DNA from: Zygotorulaspora mrakii
Taxonomy: Eukaryota > Ascomycota > Saccharomycetes > Saccharomycetales > Saccharomycetaceae
Assembly (NCBI RefSeq): GCF_013402915.1
Contig: NC_050726.1
Location: 265,501-329,500 of the forward strand
Length of the DNA stretch: 64,000 nt
Direction: 5' to 3'
This document shows, piece by piece, positions 17,133 to 27,800 of this stretch. The translations under genes and the position numbers were made by a program. The notes under the pieces were generated by a model. That model searched no databases. It was not told the DNA's origin and saw nothing but the letters and a program-made list of their open reading frames with translations. Positions within the stretch are counted from its first letter, which is position 1. Each line of letters opens with the position of its first letter.

Positions 17133-18584
17133 ATGTTGCGTGTACTGGGTTCCACAACCAAGTCCCTATCAAAGGGTTCTTTCCGCACAATAACTAAGCC
17201 GGTATCTTCTTCAATAAATTGGGTAAACGCTTCTGCGCCAAATCGATCATTGATTCACTTTACAAGAAATCTTCAACAAGCCAAGAAAGATGGCGAGCCA
17301 CGATCAATCTTGACTGAAGACATGCTTGCAAAAGCTGGCGTTGATTTTGAAGAGGCTGATGCAAAGAAACAGGCACACGATTCGGAAGCTTCTTCATCTG
17401 ACAAAGAAGATCATGGATCTTCAAGCAGCAACAAAAAGAGAAGAAAGAGACAAACATCTACAGATGTTAAGAGAGAGAGATATGCAAATTGGTTCTACAT
17501 CTTTTCACTATCAGGCTTAGCAGGCTGTGGTATTTACATGGGTAGAGATTGGGAGGCCAATGACCCAGAAGAATTGAAGAAAGGCATATCCAATGGCTAC
17601 ACACCAAACTTATTTGTCCAAAGATTTAAAGCCCGTTTCAACTCAATGTTTACGTATTTCCAAGAACCTCCATTCCCCGATTTATTACCACCACCACCAC
17701 CAGCGCCATATCAAAGGCCATTAACTCTTGTGATAACCTTGGAAGATTTTCTAGTCCATTCAGAGTGGACACAAAAGAACGGTTGGAGAACAGCAAAGAG
17801 ACCCGGATGTGACTACTTCCTTGGTTATCTTTCCCAATATTATGAAATAGTATTGTTCTCATCGAACTACATGATGTACTCGGAGAAAATTGCTGAAAAA
17901 CTTGACCCTATTCATGCGTTCATTTCGTACAACTTGTTCAAAGAGCACTGTGTTTATAAAGATGCCGTGCATATCAAAGATATTTCGAAATTGAATAGAG
18001 ATTTGGGTAAAGTCGTTACTATCGACACGGCCCCGGATAGCTACAAATTGCAACCAGAGAACGCAATCCCAATGGAACCATGGAACGGCCAGGCTGATGA
18101 CAAGCTATTAGCTTTGATCCCATTTTTGGAATACCTTGCTACCCAACAGGTGAATGATGTCAGACCCATCTTGAATAGCTTCCACGACAAGACAAAAATT
18201 CCACAAGAGTTTGAAGAGCGTGTTGTTAAGCTCAAGAGCAAATTCAATCAGGACCAAAGGGCGAAATCCCAAGGCAATTGGGCCTTGCAATTACTCGGAG
18301 TTGCAAACTCGGTAGGGTCCTCCGGTTCAAAGTTCCCACTCGATCTCATCCGCGAAGAGGGTGAAAAGAACTACGTTCGCTTTATGCAACTGATCGAAGA
18401 AGAAAAGGAAAAAATCAGACTCCAGCAAGAGCACCTGGGTAACCAAACTTTCACTTTGAAGGACTACGTGGAAGGAAACATACCATCCCCAGAAGAGCAG
18501 CTGCAAATGCAAATGGAAAAACAGAAAGAAATTGATATCCTGTACGAACAGAACAAGAAGGAAAAAGCGGTTGCAGTGAAATAA
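17133..18584 (+). CDS. TIM50: TIM23-complex receptor Tim50
   Basis: 483 residues (S. cerevisiae Tim50/YPL063W is 476). An inner-membrane receptor that accepts presequence proteins from the TOM complex and gates Tim23. Order: basic Ser/Thr-rich mitochondrial presequence (~1-45); matrix segment with a charged low-complexity run; single membrane span [18 protein letters not shown] (~117-134); then the intermembrane-space FCP1-like domain after a PPPPPAP run. The phosphatase motif is degenerate ([11 protein letters not shown] instead of DxDxT), normal for Tim50. [21 protein letters not shown] and the C-terminal coiled, Gln/Lys-rich tail also match. Confidence 0.96.
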   Translation: MLRVLGSTTKSLSKGSFRTITKPVSSSINWVNASAPNRSLIHFTRNLQQAKKDGEPRSILTEDMLAKAGVDFEEADAKKQAHDSEASSSDKEDHGSSSSNKKRRKRQTSTDVKRERYANWFYIFSLSGLAGCGIYMGRDWEANDPEELKKGISNGYTPNLFVQRFKARFNSMFTYFQEPPFPDLLPPPPPAPYQRPLTLVITLEDFLVHSEWTQKNGWRTAKRPGCDYFLGYLSQYYEIVLFSSNYMMYSEKIAEKLDPIHAFISYNLFKEHCVYKDAVHIKDISKLNRDLGKVVTIDTAPDSYKLQPENAIPMEPWNGQADDKLLALIPFLEYLATQQVNDVRPILNSFHDKTKIPQEFEERVVKLKSKFNQDQRAKSQGNWALQLLGVANSVGSSGSKFPLDLIREEGEKNYVRFMQLIEEEKEKIRLQQEHLGNQTFTLKDYVEGNIPSPEEQLQMQMEKQKEIDILYEQNKKEKAVAVK

Positions 18585-19141
18585 AACCGTCCACGCCCCG
18601 CCCTCCTACCATCAATATTAACCTGACAATCAAGTATAAAATAATGCCTATGTAGATATCACCAATCAAACTTGAATTTAAAAAATTGAACCATTGTTTC
18701 TTGAACTAATCGCGCCCCGCTACATCTCGCAATACTTCTCCATGTAATGTAAAACAATGCAAATGCCATTCCTCAACTATCTCCTTGCTCTACGTATCGC
18801 CCATTGCAAATTTTTCATTCTTCATATGCCATGCAACTGCTGTCTTTACCATTATCGGTAAAAAGATCAACAGATATTAACCTTCTTTGGAAGTTTTTCA
18901 CCAACTCGCATTGCAGAAAAACGGTGCGGTGCAGAGATGAAAAGATCAGAGCATGATAATGCAATGTGTTGATCTTATCGGAGGGGGTTGTTAGAGCATT
19001 CAAGACAGGAAGTACTGGGGAAGTTAGCTGTTCAGAGTATATAGAAGAGTAGGTAGTTTGTTAAGCAGCATAAGTTTTGAGAAGGGAGAAAGAATTTTTA
19101 GGGAGCGTACAGGACGTAGGAAGGAACGCAGGAAAGCAGAA
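18585..19141. other. Intergenic between TIM50 and the COS111-like gene
   Basis: 557 bases containing the TIM50 terminator and the promoter of the COS111-like gene. The last 84 bases are open in the frame of that gene but start at TTG (19058), so they are treated as leader. This is a synteny break: in S. cerevisiae TIM50 and COS111 are on different chromosomes. No gene or repeat seen. Confidence 0.5.
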
Positions 19142-21787
19142 ATGACAAGCTCACAGAGATTCCCACGTGTGAATATTGTGGGTGATGACTATGCAAGATA
19201 TGGAACATCGATCTACCAGAAGTTATATAACAGGAACAGCGATGGAACGAGCTATGTTGAGAGTTGCGTAAGTGGCGGAGGTAGCAGCGTCGCGGGGAAG
19301 AAGCAGAATAGGGACAGCGGTTCGTTTAGGGTCAAAGGCGTGTGTAGTACGATAGGTGGCCATGACGACGACAAACTTGTCAAGACGACGACGATTGGAA
19401 GCTCGTTCAGTGTGTGCAACGGAAGCATGGTGGAGGATGTGAAGTCCATGACGCAGCAGAGCTTGGAGACTGCAAGCGGATCCTTGGTAATGAATGACGG
19501 GGATAGTTTGAGCAAAAGGTCCAAGATCAAGAGACGGTATAAGTCTTTGATAAGCTCATCTTCGAAAAAGTTGATCAATAGGCTGCATGAGCATGGATCA
19601 AGCGATACGTTCTCGATATTTTCGTTAAGGACTTCGCACTCCAACAAACCGCATGACTTGTTGAAATCAGAAAATACCATATACGAAAAGCGGCCTGTCG
19701 TGCAGTATGCAGATATCAACGGATTGCCAGTCGAGGTGGTGGCGAATGTGCTGCTCATGATTAGCCATGATCAAAAGAGCCTGGTGAGCACGTTGTATGT
19801 CTCAAAGATATTTTGTGAAGCTACAAAAATCGTTCTGTACAGGTACCCGAAATTCACTTCCACATATCGAATTGGGCAGTTCATCACATCCTTGAGATTA
19901 CATCCTGAGAACGGTGCACATGTCAAAGTTTTAGACTTATCGGCATTGCAGAATGGGCTTATAGGGAAACAGGCTTCTGGCGGTTATACCAGCAGCTACG
20001 ACGACGAGGAGGCCGACGAAAACGATGACAGAGAGACCAAAAATACAGCCGCATCGGATTCTGAAAACTATCCGGTTGATGAAGACGATACAAATTATGA
20101 AGTTGCGCTTGCCGGTTGGAGAGATTGGCGGCATAGGAATGATCCATTTTATGGTGCCACATTTTTGAACAGTTACAATCTAAAGAAAGTTGTATCGAGA
20201 TCTTCTTCCATCAGTTCTCAGCTAAGTTCTTCTACAGCTACATCTCAGCCGGGAAACTCTATGACTCATGCTAGGAAGCACCGGTCCAATAGCTCTGTGA
20301 GTTCCTTTACCAGCAGCATCATGTCATCCTTTCAGAACGCTTCACATGTGTCGCTAGCTACAACCAGCTCTACAGTAAATGGAGCTGGTGGCAGTAACAG
20401 CAGTAACGGTAGTAGCAATTATGCTGCCGGTGGTAAAGGCAACAGCTCCAATGGCAAAAATATTGGTAGCGATCAAAACGCAAAGAATCGTGATTCGATC
20501 TGGTTGAAGATCAAAATAGGATCGAAAAAAAGAACCAGAGGTAAAAATCAAAGAATACATGAACAGAAAAAGAGCCAGCAAGAACAGAAGCGTTCCAATG
20601 CCACTACAACTGTAAAATTTGACATCACTCGGCCCTGCAAAACAAAACATCCATATACCAACAAGTTTTTATTAAAGTACGCACCTTATTGTGACCTACC
20701 CGTTGGATATATTTTACACATTTTAAAATTATGCCCAAACATTACAAGATTCAATCTTTCAAATTTAATCGTTTGTTCAGATTTTGAACTTATATCAAAG
20801 ATGAAAAAAATCAGACCAAGTTATTCAATGTTGCCAGCTGTTCAAGAATCTGTTATTACAACAACGAAATCCGAAGCAGACTTGGAAGTCGTTTATCTCA
20901 CAGATTCAAATAAGTCGTATGATTATTATACCAATACCAGAAACAGATCTTCACTCAGTGACCAGGCAAACTTTTTCAAGTCAAGCGCAAATAGCAATGA
21001 CTATCCGCTACCAATTGAGGGACAGACCAAGCGCAAGAATTTCGCCAATCATCATCATCAGAACGCAAATAACGTCCAACTAAGAAAATTGAACACGGTC
21101 GAAATATTTGAATTGATATGCAGAGAAGACAGGCCTCCTTTGGAAATGATCAAAATGAATGGAATTGTGTGGTGCAGACAAAACATGATTAAATTCCTTG
21201 TATTGAAAAACTTCATAAAACTGAAAAATTCTTTGGATATGAAAATGAGTTTCGATAAGGCCGGACTGAATATGAACCTCATTTGGACATGTGAAGGAAC
21301 TTTAAAAGATTTTGTCGCAATGATTGTGATCGACGAAATTCATAGAAGGGACGAAATATCTTTACGACAAATTTTCAAAGACCAGAATGATCCAAGATTC
21401 ACCAAGGATTCTGATATTATTGAAATCAGTGAAATTTTTCCCATCGAATATGGATTGTCCAATGATTCTCAGAGGAATAGCGAAGTGAATTTTAGAGTGA
21501 CTATCCTGAGAAGTACTAAGCCCACTAGCTACCGCTTGAGACAAATTTCATCGTATTATCATTCGCTGGTCATTAATCTGTGCGTTCAAGATGCTACTGC
21601 AACTGATACCGATGCCATTGGATCCTTATCCAACAATGCCACTCCTGAACCCTGTAAGAGACTCCACCGCATGGCCCATGATGTCGTCAACAGAATGTGT
21701 GAATCAAGAACAAGTCAACTGAGGAGAACCATCGGTGAAAACAATTACATAATTGCAGCATCCACTTCCACTTCCACGTCGATATGA
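19142..21787 (+). CDS. COS111: F-box-like protein resembling Cos111
   Basis: 881 residues. An F-box-like segment at ~191-240 (NGLPVEVVANVLLMI...SLVSTLYVSKIFCEA) is followed by leucine-rich-repeat-like stretches (FITSLRLHPENGAHVKVLDL and LHILKLCPNITRFNLSNL), separated by long Ser/Asn/Gly low-complexity inserts. ALAGWRDWRHRNDPFYG...NSYNLKK and FLLKYAPYCDLPVGYILHIL recall S. cerevisiae Cos111/YBR203W (924 aa), which affects ciclopirox olamine resistance. That assignment is from memory of the family and is moderate. F-box plus LRR would suggest an SCF-type substrate adaptor (inference). First ATG used at 19142. Confidence 0.65.
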   Translation: MTSSQRFPRVNIVGDDYARYGTSIYQKLYNRNSDGTSYVESCVSGGGSSVAGKKQNRDSGSFRVKGVCSTIGGHDDDKLVKTTTIGSSFSVCNGSMVEDVKSMTQQSLETASGSLVMNDGDSLSKRSKIKRRYKSLISSSSKKLINRLHEHGSSDTFSIFSLRTSHSNKPHDLLKSENTIYEKRPVVQYADINGLPVEVVANVLLMISHDQKSLVSTLYVSKIFCEATKIVLYRYPKFTSTYRIGQFITSLRLHPENGAHVKVLDLSALQNGLIGKQASGGYTSSYDDEEADENDDRETKNTAASDSENYPVDEDDTNYEVALAGWRDWRHRNDPFYGATFLNSYNLKKVVSRSSSISSQLSSSTATSQPGNSMTHARKHRSNSSVSSFTSSIMSSFQNASHVSLATTSSTVNGAGGSNSSNGSSNYAAGGKGNSSNGKNIGSDQNAKNRDSIWLKIKIGSKKRTRGKNQRIHEQKKSQQEQKRSNATTTVKFDITRPCKTKHPYTNKFLLKYAPYCDLPVGYILHILKLCPNITRFNLSNLIVCSDFELISKMKKIRPSYSMLPAVQESVITTTKSEADLEVVYLTDSNKSYDYYTNTRNRSSLSDQANFFKSSANSNDYPLPIEGQTKRKNFANHHHQNANNVQLRKLNTVEIFELICREDRPPLEMIKMNGIVWCRQNMIKFLVLKNFIKLKNSLDMKMSFDKAGLNMNLIWTCEGTLKDFVAMIVIDEIHRRDEISLRQIFKDQNDPRFTKDSDIIEISEIFPIEYGLSNDSQRNSEVNFRVTILRSTKPTSYRLRQISSYYHSLVINLCVQDATATDTDAIGSLSNNATPEPCKRLHRMAHDVVNRMCESRTSQLRRTIGENNYIIAASTSTSTSI

Positions 21788-21856
21788 GGTATACATCTCC
21801 CATTACCGATCTGAAGGAATTTGAAACACCAAAGCCTTGAAAGCAGAAACTTTTAT

Positions 21857-21863
21857 GGGTGCA
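21857..21863 (-). promoter_or_regulatory. Aft-type iron-response site (TGCACCC)
   Basis: TGCACCCA on the minus strand (GGGTGCA on plus) fits the Aft1/Aft2 consensus YRCACCCR exactly. It lies ~725 bases upstream of the reductase start, closer to the 3' end of the upstream gene. Confidence 0.45.
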
Positions 21864-22115
21864 TTTTTTTTTGTCCGTATGTCCTTCCTTATATGGAATG
21901 GAACGTCTGCGCGATTCAGTGAACATGGAAAAAAGTGGTGAAAAAAAATCAAGAAAAGTTATGTAAGATAACATGCACACACTTATCAAAATTTCTTATG
22001 TTTTTCTGCAGACATTGATTAGTGGGGGCTTATTTAAGAGGGTTTTATCCGCTTTCATGTATGTAGTTTCCAATAGATACCCGTTGATTTCTATAAAAGT
22101 TTCGAGCTAAAATGA

Positions 22116-22122
22116 GGGTGCA
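22116..22122 (-). promoter_or_regulatory. Aft-type iron-response site (TGCACCC)
   Basis: GGGTGCA on the plus strand reads TGCACCC on the minus strand, ~465 bases upstream of the reductase ATG. The core is intact; the outer R position is T. Confidence 0.5.
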
Positions 22123-22295
22123 GTTAGTTAGTTGTTCAATTAGAGATTACTTGGTCCAATAGGGAAATATTTTATGCCTACTTCACTTGCCTAATGCTAC
22201 GACGTAGCTTGGCATACGAGTGCTTGAAGACTATCGGTCTATCCAGTTTCTTGGGTTAGTGATTTAAGCATTGAATCTCTTTCAGAACAAAAAAA

Positions 22296-22302
22296 GGGTG
22301 TA
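22296..22302 (-). promoter_or_regulatory. Aft-type iron-response site (TACACCC)
   Basis: GGGTGTA on the plus strand is TACACCC on the minus strand, a YRCACCC core ~285 bases upstream of the reductase ATG and ~185 upstream of its TATA box. Best placed of the three. Confidence 0.5.
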
Positions 22303-22485
22303 CAGTTCACGAAAGTCGTTGCGTTATACTACAAAGGCTGAGGAATGCTTGGTTAGGGCCAGTAGTGGCAGAGGATACGCATAGCTCTGTTTCTGCAGGA
22401 TTACCAAGCTAGAAAATATCATTGGCCAAGCATTTGTGGGAAAATCTAGACAAATCGAAGGTTTCGTAGGTGATTCTACTTGGCA

Positions 22486-22493
22486 TATAAATA
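22486..22493 (+). promoter_or_regulatory. TATA box (TATAAATA) of the ferric reductase gene
   Basis: A consensus TATAAATA lies 94 bases before the ATG at 22587 but only 25 before the ATG at 22518. Yeast initiation is usually 40-120 bases downstream of TATA, which favours the later start. Confidence 0.6.
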
Positions 22494-22586
22494 AGAGATG
22501 TTACGCAGGAAAGTTCCATGAGATGCTCTCTATTGGAGGTGTTCTGCTCTTCGCTTTTTCACCGAGCAACTGCAGCACAAGTAAAG

Positions 22587-24764
22587 ATGAAAACGGCACA
22601 ATTATTAGTATTTGCGCATTTTCTTTCAGTTGCACTATGTGTGAATCAGAGATTTCCGGTGGGAACTTTAATCGGTTATGGTTGTACTGCTGCCATTCAG
22701 GCAACCTACTGTCCGACGTCAAGGCGAACGCCTCCTTGTACGTGCAGGAGCGTAGACTATCTGGGATCCTATATTTATTGTGGCTTTCAAGAGGCACATA
22801 CAGATGCAGATAAACAGGGATTTGAGCGCTATTTGATGTCAACATGCCCGAATTTGACACATGATAGAATCGAGCACTTATATAATAACGTTAGTGACTA
22901 TTTGGTTGATACGTCTAAAATAAGACATTTCAATAGATCGGCCATTATTCACTTTCCTGTTTATTATAATCAGACCCGATTTGTTAATGGATACGAGTCC
23001 TACAGATATTACAGGAACAACTTCTTTTATAGTTTGGCGTGGGGATCGGGTATATTCGCTTATTGGGCGTTAATATTGGTGATTGGTGGTATCGAGAATT
23101 GGTTTACCAGACTATTCCCCACGACATCGATTAGAATGAAACGCTCCATCGGTCAATCAGTTCCAATGCGTTGGTGGAGAAAGAATGTTTCTTTGCCAGC
23201 TTTATTTAATGGGAAGCATGCTGCTAGAACATTCTTTGGTGGTATTATTCCAACCAGATTTGAGTCAATTGTTCTTTTCTTATTCTTCTGTTTACTTGTC
23301 ATCGCTGAGGCCGTTATGATTCATGTTTATCCTTATGGTACAATTTGGCAACTACAAAAGTCTCAACTAACTAGATTCATTGGTGATAGAACAGGAATTG
23401 TTTCTTGTTTCCTAATGGTGCTAGCATATTTATTTGCAGGGCGGAATAATATATTTCTATGGATTACCGGTTGGAAACAATCAACTTTTTTGACGTTTCA
23501 TAAGTGGCTTGCACGTATGACAATTGCTTTGGTGCTTACACATACCATTGTATTCGTTATAAATTCTTTATGGATCGGTAACTACGCTACCAGAATCTAT
23601 ACTAATTGGTGGAGAACAGGATCATTGGCAATGGTTGCCGGTGGAATCATGGCCATTCAGTCACTCTCATGGTTAAGAGTTTACTCTTATGAATTGTTTT
23701 TATATTTTCATATTTTTTTGGCCGTAGTTTTCTTGGGTGCTTCATGGAAGCACCTCGAGCGTTTTGATTATGGACATTGGGCATATGCTTCAGCAGCAAT
23801 TTGGGTCTTTGACAGAGTTTTAAGACTTGGAAGGATTGCTTTATTTGGATTGAAAACTGCTAAAATTACCGTTATCTCCAACGAAATATTAGAATTGAAA
23901 ATGCCTAGAGGATTCAAAATTAAAAAACCAACACCAGGATCATTTGGATATGTTTACTTCGTTCATAACTGGCTATGGTTCCAGTCGCATCCCTTCACTA
24001 TTATTAAAGACGACGAAGGTAATATAAAATTCTTGATCAAGATAAAGAATGGTGTTACTAAGAAGATGCACGACCACTTGATGAATGAACCACAACACAC
24101 TTCTCAAGTTAAAGTTGCCATTGAAGGATTCTATGGCGAATACAAGCAGGCGTACTCCTATGATGAGGCTATTATGGTTACAAGTAGTAATGGTATTCCG
24201 GGAATTTACGAGTATATTTCTGATATTGATCAGCGTAAGAAGTCGGGCCAAAGTAAGACCAAACTGATCAAACTCTATTGGACTATCAGACATTGGCACA
24301 GTATTGACTGGTTCCATGAAGAGCTGAAAAAATTGCAAAAGTATGAATATGTTCAAACCACTGTTTATGTCACGAAATACCATGAAATGCAAATTGGTAA
24401 AAGATTCGATGATAGCTACGATTCAATGCAAGCATCTGAAAACACATCAATCAGAAACGAGTCTGAGAAAGAGGCCGAAAAGGAATGTGTGAAAGAGACT
24501 GGGGAGATTTCCTCGGAGACATCCATAAAAGCTATTTCTCAAATTCTAAAGGAATTTCCACATGTTGACTTCAAGGCCTCAAGACCAGACATTGCAAAAC
24601 AGATCCATGATGATATTCAGGAAGCAAGTTCATCTGATAACATAGCAGTATTAGCATGTGCTCATAATGAGATGTGTGATGAAATTAGAAGAACCGTGGC
24701 ACACGAGTCGGGTGAGCCAAGAGCGGGCAGAATTGATTTGTTTGAGTTATTGCAGTCCTGGTAA
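22587..24764 (+). CDS. FRE-family plasma-membrane ferric/cupric reductase
   Basis: 725 residues. It moves electrons from cytosolic NADPH through FAD and two haems to reduce extracellular Fe(III)/Cu(II) before uptake. Order: signal peptide MKTAQLLVFAHFLSVALC; Cys-rich extracellular domain (~19-145) with N-x-S/T sites; a transmembrane core with four candidate haem His (FHKW, LTHTIVF, YFHIFLA, WKHLERF); FAD motif HPFTI near 467-471; and the nucleotide-binding half ending ACAHNEMCDEIRR. An upstream in-frame ATG at 22518 adds 23 residues without signal character; the signal peptide and TATA spacing favour 22587. I cannot tell which S. cerevisiae FRE paralogue is closest. Aft-type sites upstream suggest induction by iron shortage. 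Confidence 0.9.
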   Translation: MKTAQLLVFAHFLSVALCVNQRFPVGTLIGYGCTAAIQATYCPTSRRTPPCTCRSVDYLGSYIYCGFQEAHTDADKQGFERYLMSTCPNLTHDRIEHLYNNVSDYLVDTSKIRHFNRSAIIHFPVYYNQTRFVNGYESYRYYRNNFFYSLAWGSGIFAYWALILVIGGIENWFTRLFPTTSIRMKRSIGQSVPMRWWRKNVSLPALFNGKHAARTFFGGIIPTRFESIVLFLFFCLLVIAEAVMIHVYPYGTIWQLQKSQLTRFIGDRTGIVSCFLMVLAYLFAGRNNIFLWITGWKQSTFLTFHKWLARMTIALVLTHTIVFVINSLWIGNYATRIYTNWWRTGSLAMVAGGIMAIQSLSWLRVYSYELFLYFHIFLAVVFLGASWKHLERFDYGHWAYASAAIWVFDRVLRLGRIALFGLKTAKITVISNEILELKMPRGFKIKKPTPGSFGYVYFVHNWLWFQSHPFTIIKDDEGNIKFLIKIKNGVTKKMHDHLMNEPQHTSQVKVAIEGFYGEYKQAYSYDEAIMVTSSNGIPGIYEYISDIDQRKKSGQSKTKLIKLYWTIRHWHSIDWFHEELKKLQKYEYVQTTVYVTKYHEMQIGKRFDDSYDSMQASENTSIRNESEKEAEKECVKETGEISSETSIKAISQILKEFPHVDFKASRPDIAKQIHDDIQEASSSDNIAVLACAHNEMCDEIRRTVAHESGEPRAGRIDLFELLQSW

Positions 24765-24898
24765 TGAGCAATTCAATTAATTCATATGCGATATACACCG
24801 GGCATATCTACATATATATATTACTTATAACTATAATCCTTACTTATTAATTCTGTGCCTTTTATCATCAAAGGCCTTTTTTTGAGTACGATTTTGCG

Positions 24899-27800
24899 TC
24901 ATTCAAGTTGTTTAACATGTAACTTTTTTATCTGAGGCCCTCCAATGCATGGATTACTATCAAGTGCTGATATACCTTCCGAGGTAAATCCTCTTTTGAG
25001 ATCGTTTGAAGTTGTACTTGCCAACTGCGTTTTTTTTACTTCAATTGGAACCGTATTTGATCTCTTCGCATTTGAATTTATGCTCCTAGGAGCTAGAACT
25101 CGAGGTAGGGGCTGGTCTGGGATCGGAAGAGGTGTACTTGGGCAAAACATTAACCTACCACTAGCGGGGGAATGAGGCATTACATTCTGGTAGTCAGCTT
25201 TATCCTCATAAATTCTATAATCTCTTGGGCTTTCGAGCTTTGGCAAATCAGGTGCAATATCTTTCTCTACATCAACTGACAATTCATTTGGTTGAGGTAT
25301 TCCACCTAGGTCCTCGGTATTTTGTAACGTGCCCGTCATTTCCCTTGTTTCCTTCGAATAATCTTTTATAGTGCTATTGTGTTTGTTCAAAACTTCGTTG
25401 AGGTTCGCATTATACTGCTTTGATACATGTTCGAATATAGATGTTACCGCTCGTGTTACAGATTGTAAACGATCTTTGTTATTACTGGTTTCCCTTTTCA
25501 TTCCAACTTTAGTCTTCTCTACAATACCTGTCACTTCAGACTCTAGGTCACGGCACTTTGAGGTAATGATTGACTCTAAACCATCCGTTAGCTTTAACAA
25601 TCTCTGAGACGAATCTTCGTTGAATTCCGAGGAAATTTTCTTCTCAAGGTTTCGAAACGATTCGGAAATGAAATCGTAGGGGAAAAGTTGGTCTAAAGAA
25701 TCTGTTTCTTCTCGAGATATTTTATGGAGGTTCCCAATAACGTGATCGAGTTGTCCTTTCAACGTGCTGAGTGAAACTGATCCATGGTGACTCATCTGCT
25801 TAATATTGTCTTGCTGATGTTCTAAAAGCTCGTGCTGATATTTCTGGATTTTATTAGTAGCACTATAGAGCAGTTCCTCATCCGATGACATCTGCTGCCT
25901 TTCTGTTTGTTCAATAGACTCTATTATTGTTCTAAACATGTTTGAGCGTTCGGTTTTAAGTCGGTCTTGGAAATACTGGTAAAACTGCTGATTGAAAGCT
26001 TCTGATTTCTGGATAATCACTTTATTATCAGATATTTCTTGCTCCAACTGGTCTAATTTTTTTCTCTGTTCGAGTATGATATTTAAAAATATATCCAAAT
26101 CGCCTAAACCAACTTGAAGAACGTTTGTGAGGCTCGATTTGGAACCCTGCTGTATCTTTTTCAGTAACTCGACGAATGAGCTTTTTATTAGTCTATGATA
26201 TTCATTGATTGTTTCGTAGCAGGCAAGGATTTTTTCCCTATGACAGGCATATATAACGTCTGTTTCTTTATTCCACGGAGTCTTTTTAAAACTCTCAATT
26301 GCATTTGATAAAGAAGTATGCATCTCTTGAATTTGCGTGATGAATTTGCTAAAACCAATGGAGTTAAGTTCATTATTGATAGTTTTAGATCCATCGCATA
26401 ATGCATTTTTTATGTCCTTTAGAATCAGGGTGGAGGCTTTTTTAAATGTCAATGTATGTGACTCTAGGTTGGTATTGAGAATATTCAGTTCTGCGGCTTT
26501 GAGATTAACAAATTGAAGTGTTTCACTTATGCTTTTACTGACGTCAATGGACGCTTCATGAATATTTTTACGCTCTAACTGTAATGCATGTATTAGTCTC
26601 AAGTTACGCTGGTGAATTTCGCCTACCTTTTCTGCATAATGCTTACAACTGGCCTGATAGAGATTAAAAGTGTGCAAAATTTCCCTTTTTTGTTCTTGTA
26701 AAGTGCTTTGTACCAGCTCAGATTCTATCAGTCTTTTTTCAGTCTTTTTATTCAAATCTGTTTGCTCCACATATTTCTCTTTGAACTTTTTGATTTGTTC
26801 TTCCATGTTTTGAATTCTAACCTTTTGCTCTTCGACCAAAATTCCATTACTTTCATATAAATCGTATTGATCTTCAGTAATATACATACCTTCCTTTTGC
26901 CTGGATGCCTTAAGTTCGTGCCTTAGTCTATCTATTTCGTGTATGTATTCAACGATACACGAATTCTTAGACATCGATTGATTTATTTGTGGAGTATTTT
27001 TGATTGATCTCGCTCGAGTGGCATACTCTAAAGTGCTCACAGTTTCATCCATACATATTTTAGCAGGTGAAATGGTAGCTATTATGCAAGTCTTGGTCTT
27101 TCCTCCCAGAGAATCTTGCAACAATCTTGTTAATTTGGATTCTCTGTACGGTATGTGCTGTGAATGATCTACCAGAGCATTTATAACACGACCCAGAGTC
27201 AGAAGAGATTTATTTATTAGGCCTGCCTCTTGCGCTCTTTTATTTTCCGCTCCAGACCTGTTGATATTCTCACTTCCGGCCAGATCGACAAGATTCAATT
27301 TTCCGATCTTGATGTATTGTTCACCAGATATCGGATCTGTCTTTGAAACATTTGTTGTTATTGTGAACACAGTATGAGATCTTGAAGACAAATCATTACA
27401 TTTCGTTGCGGCAACCTTCCTTTTCAAAGAACCAGTCGTCAAAAGTTGTAAGCCTTCGTTTGCTGACTTGATATATATTTCTTCCATTCCTTTTACCATA
27501 ATTGAGGATGACGAATTGGCAAAACTACTGCCATTCCCATTTGCAGCATTGCTGTGATTATTACCGTTAGAGCTATTTTGTTTGCTGTACTGGGTTCCCA
27601 TATTATTATCGAATATACGAATTTTTTCCTCAACTTCATCACCATCTGCCAAGAGATCTTTCAACTTTTCATTGTAAAGCTCTAGAAAAGATACCTTCAC
27701 TGAATATTCTCTACTCTCCTCTGAGAGTTGTTTGAAAAGATCCACAAGAACCCTCGGTATAATGCCAGCATGCTCTCCCAACAATATTTTATCCTTCGAT

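Larger units (their letters stand above)
21788..22586. other. Intergenic: ferric-reductase promoter region
   Basis: 799 bases between the COS111-like stop and the chosen FRE start. It carries three Aft-type iron-response cores (separate entries) and a TATA box at 22486-22493. An ATG at 22498 opens only a seven-codon frame. The region is all upstream sequence of the reductase, since both neighbours are on the plus strand. Confidence 0.7.
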
